Below the pieces are notes generated by a model, which saw only the letters and a program-made list of their open reading frames with translations, did no database searches and was not told the origin of the DNA. A stretch of DNA of 64,000 nucleotides from Rhizobium rhizoryzae (GTDB lineage: Bacteria; Pseudomonadota; Alphaproteobacteria; Rhizobiales; Rhizobiaceae), in the NCBI RefSeq assembly GCF_011046895.1, contig NZ_CP049249.1, positions 620,001-684,000 on the forward strand, given 5' to 3'. Each line of letters starts with the position of its first letter. Position 1 is the stretch's first letter. Both the position numbers and the translations under genes were made by a program. Shown piece after piece: positions 61,782 through 64,000 of the stretch.

Positions 61782-63605
61782 TCAGTGATTGTCGCGCGGA
61801 ATACCTTCCGTCTGAGCAATGCGCTGATATTTCACAGCCGGCTCCAGAACGGCGCCGGTCTCCATCTGCCCGACGATGCCGCGCTGGATTTCCTGCCACG
61901 GTGTCTGGTGCTTCGGATACTGATACCCGCCCTTTGCTTCCAGTTCGCGACGGCGCTCTGCAAGCTCTTCTGCGGAAATGAGAATGTCTGCCGTGCCACG
62001 ACCCACATCGATGCGGACCTTGTCACCGGTCTTGAGCAGCGCCAGACCGCCGCCTGCGGCGGCTTCGGGCGATGCATTGAGGATGGACGGGCTGCCCGAT
62101 GTGCCGGACTGCCGGCCATCGCCGATGCACGGCAAGGATGTAACGCCCTTGTTCAGCAAGTAGCTGGGAGCGCGCATGTTGACGACTTCGGCCGCACCGG
62201 GATAACCGATTGGACCAGCACCACGCATGAACAGAACCGTGTTCTCATCGATACCGAGCGCCGGGTCATCGATGCGATGGTGATAGTCTTCCGGTCCGTC
62301 GAACACCACCGCCTTGCCCTCGAATGCATCGGGATCATTCGGATTGGAAAGGTAGCGATCGCGGAACTCCTTGGAGATCACGCTCGTCTTCATGATGGCG
62401 GACGAGAAGAGGTTGCCACGCAGGACGCGGAAGCCTGCCCGCTCCTTCAACGGTTGATCGTAAGGACGGATGACCTTCTCGTCTTCGATCACGGCGCCAC
62501 GGCAGTTTTCGCCGATGGTCTTGCCGTTTACCGTCATGGCATCTTCGTGGATCAGGCCCTGCTGCATCAACTGGTTGACGACTGCCGGTACCCCGCCTGC
62601 ATGATAGTAATCTTCGCCAAGATATTCGCCAGCAGGCTGCAGATTGACGAGAAGCGGAATTTCTTCGCCGTACTTCTGCCAGTCATCAACCGTCAGTTCG
62701 ACGCCAAGGTGACGCGCCAGACCATTGAGATGGATCGGTGCATTTGTAGAACCACCGATCGCCGAGTTGACGCGGATCGCGTTGACAAATGCTTCCTTCG
62801 TCATGATGTCCGACGGCTTCAGGTCTTCCTTCACCATCTCAACGATACGCAGGCCGGTGAGGTAGGAAATTTCCTGACGGTCACGGTAGGGAGCCGGAAT
62901 GGCGGCCGAGCCCGGAAGCTGCATGCCGAGAGCTTCCGCCAGCGAGTTCATGGTCGTCGCGGTGCCCATGGTGTTGCAGTAACCGGTCGAAGGAGCGGAC
63001 GATGCAACCAGCTTGACGAAACCGGCATAATCGATCTCGCCCTTGGCCAGCAGTTCGCGTGCTTTCCAGACGATAGTTCCGGAACCGGTACGTTCGCCAC
63101 GGAACCAACCGTTCAGCATCGGACCGACAGAAAGAGCGATAGCCGGAATGTTGACGGTGGCCGCAGCCATCAGACAGGCAGGCGTCGTCTTGTCACAGCC
63201 GATAGTCAGAACCACACCGTCCAGCGGGTAACCGTACAGGACTTCGACGAGGCCTAGATAGGCGAGGTTACGGTCCAGACCTGCTGTCGGACGCTTGCCT
63301 GTTTCCTGGATTGGATGCACCGGAAACTCGATGGCGATACCACCCGCTTCCCGGATACCTTCGCGCAGGCGGTTTGCCAGTTCGAGGTGATGACGGTTGC
63401 ACGGCGAAAGGTCCGAACCGGTCTGGGCGATGCCGATAATCGGGCGATCGGACTGGAGCTCAGCCTGGCTGAGACCAAAGTTCATGTAACGCTCAAGATA
63501 GAGCGCCGTCATGTCGGCGTTGGCAGGATTATCGAACCATGCACGCGAGCGGAGCTTTCCGTTCGGACCGGTTGCAGTTTTGGTGGGCAAATTGTCGTTG
63601 CTCAT
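61782..63605 (-). CDS. IlvD/Edd-family sugar-acid dehydratase (arabinonate/xylonate type)
   Basis: A 607-residue dehydratase with an iron-sulfur cluster. Likely cluster ligands are C69 (SPCNRHH), C137 (GCDKTTP) and C210 ([20 protein letters not shown]), with the lysine K139 near the metal. The length and the [29 protein letters not shown] segment fit the pentonate dehydratases (L-arabinonate, D-xylonate) rather than IlvD (about 560) or Edd. It lies between chvE and a Gfo/Idh/MocA sugar dehydrogenase, so it should dehydrate the aldonate made from a ChvE-imported sugar. Galactonate use cannot be excluded. Confidence 0.88.
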   Translation of the reverse strand: MSNDNLPTKTATGPNGKLRSRAWFDNPANADMTALYLERYMNFGLSQAELQSDRPIIGIAQTGSDLSPCNRHHLELANRLREGIREAGGIAIEFPVHPIQETGKRPTAGLDRNLAYLGLVEVLYGYPLDGVVLTIGCDKTTPACLMAAATVNIPAIALSVGPMLNGWFRGERTGSGTIVWKARELLAKGEIDYAGFVKLVASSAPSTGYCNTMGTATTMNSLAEALGMQLPGSAAIPAPYRDRQEISYLTGLRIVEMVKEDLKPSDIMTKEAFVNAIRVNSAIGGSTNAPIHLNGLARHLGVELTVDDWQKYGEEIPLLVNLQPAGEYLGEDYYHAGGVPAVVNQLMQQGLIHEDAMTVNGKTIGENCRGAVIEDEKVIRPYDQPLKERAGFRVLRGNLFSSAIMKTSVISKEFRDRYLSNPNDPDAFEGKAVVFDGPEDYHHRIDDPALGIDENTVLFMRGAGPIGYPGAAEVVNMRAPSYLLNKGVTSLPCIGDGRQSGTSGSPSILNASPEAAAGGGLALLKTGDKVRIDVGRGTADILISAEELAERRRELEAKGGYQYPKHQTPWQEIQRGIVGQMETGAVLEPAVKYQRIAQTEGIPRDNH

Positions 63606-63646
63606 GATCTTCTTCTCACGAGAGGAATAGGTTCAGACGGCGCAAA

Positions 63647-64000
63647 TCAATCTTCGAAAGACTCAACGACATTGCGACGGCCAAGCATAAAGGCATCTGC
63701 GACATGTACCAGCGGGGAGAAGTCTGTGTCCGACCGCTTCGATGAGACAAGGTCAACGAAATGCTTATAGAGGCTGCGGTATTCGCGATCCTCCTCAACG
63801 ATCTGCGCCTCGCCATTAACGATAAGGCGGCTGCCACCGTGTGTGAGAACCACATCGCCTTCCTGTGTGGAAACGCGAATATCCCAGGTCTGCGGCCCCG
63901 TCTGGCGCCAGTCGAAGGCTGCCTTGATGGGTGTACCGCTGGCCGTCTGAAATTCCAGATCAGCAGCGATAGGTGCTGCCCGGTTTGCCGGGAAGGAAAG
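63647..64000 (-). CDS. Gfo/Idh/MocA-family sugar dehydrogenase, C-terminal part (galactose 1-dehydrogenase-like)
   Basis: The last 117 residues of a Gfo/Idh/MocA oxidoreductase continue past the window edge. Visible are AAFDWRQTGPQTWDIRVSTQEGDVVLTHGGSRL and the C-terminal EDREYRSLYKHFVDLVSSKRSDTDFSPLVHVADAFMLGRRNVVESFED. The pattern resembles bacterial galactose 1-dehydrogenases, which form the lactone in the DeLey-Doudoroff-type route. It is 41 bases upstream of the dehydratase gene in the same direction. The N-terminal NAD domain is not visible, so the call is moderate. Confidence 0.72.
   Translation of the reverse strand, partial: LSFPANRAAPIAADLEFQTASGTPIKAAFDWRQTGPQTWDIRVSTQEGDVVLTHGGSRLIVNGEAQIVEEDREYRSLYKHFVDLVSSKRSDTDFSPLVHVADAFMLGRRNVVESFED

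Noticed and set aside
61695-63257. 520-codon open frame on the + strand opposite the dehydratase gene
   Set aside because: Antisense shadow of the IlvD/Edd dehydratase, a product of high-GC codon bias.
1-64000. tRNA, rRNA, CRISPR array, insertion sequence, prophage or toxin-antitoxin genes
   Set aside because: No repeat-spacer pattern, transposase, integrase, attachment site or structural RNA sequence could be recognised on either strand.

Overview
The window reads as a piece of a Rhizobiales genome, most likely Agrobacterium/Rhizobium. The clearest marker is an intact chvE-gguA-gguB sugar-uptake operon at the right end. ABC and TRAP uptake systems are dense, DUF992 and CsbD stress proteins are present, and FadR/GntR regulators of sugar-acid catabolism recur. 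I see no rRNA, tRNA, CRISPR array, insertion sequence, phage gene or replication gene. Nearly all of the window is catabolic, as on a rhizobial secondary chromosome or in a catabolic region of the main one; the replicon type is inference.

Layout. (1) 1-6580: an alpha-galactoside operon with a binding protein, two permeases, a GH36 alpha-galactosidase and a truncated ATPase, read leftward and divergent from an AraC-type regulator. (2) 6631-10140: a small stress-like locus with a CsbD-BON-DUF992 operon, an orphan triple-PAS LuxR regulator and a second DUF992 gene ending in a strong terminator. (3) 10255-12183: a P-loop sugar-kinase-like gene and an ArsB/NhaD-type permease. (4) 12185-20525: a branched-chain-type (HAAT) ABC operon followed by a GMC oxidoreductase and mmsB, divergent from a LysR regulator; the intergenic region carries paired palindromes. 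(5) 20514-32007: a peptide-type ABC importer with a DgoD-like dehydratase and an aldose 1-epimerase, divergent from an RraA-like aldolase, a GntR regulator, an SMP-30 lactonase and a DapA-family lyase. This looks like a sugar or sugar-acid pathway. (6) 32000-43029: a TRAP transporter, UxuA, UxuB and an L-idonate-type dehydrogenase under a FadR/GntR regulator, then an Ldh2-family dehydrogenase, a GntR protein with two DNA-binding domains, and a second enolase-superfamily dehydratase. (7) 43034-57442: one 14.4-kb leftward run of twelve genes, bkdA1-bkdA2-bkdB-lpdV-acad-ech-liuA-liuB-liuD-liuE-liuC-hibch, for leucine and valine breakdown. (8) 57804-64000: gguB, gguA, chvE, an IlvD/Edd sugar-acid dehydratase and the 3' part of a Gfo/Idh/MocA sugar dehydrogenase.

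How the genes work together. Most blocks pair an importer with the enzymes for its cargo and a local regulator divergent to it. Uxu-type enzymes should deliver 2-keto-3-deoxygluconate, but no KDG kinase or KDPG aldolase is present, so that route must finish elsewhere. The bkd/liu run takes leucine to HMG-CoA and then acetoacetate plus acetyl-CoA, and valine to 3-hydroxyisobutyrate, which the distant mmsB can oxidise; mmsA and the isoleucine-specific steps are absent. Several binding-protein genes are separated from the next gene by a GC-rich hairpin, a likely device for making more binding protein than permease.

No obviously new kind of system stands out. The most interesting leads are the CsbD/BON/DUF992/PAS-LuxR locus, the double-headed GntR regulator with its palindrome, the palindrome pair between LysR and the HAAT operon, and the use of a peptide-type importer in a sugar-acid cluster.
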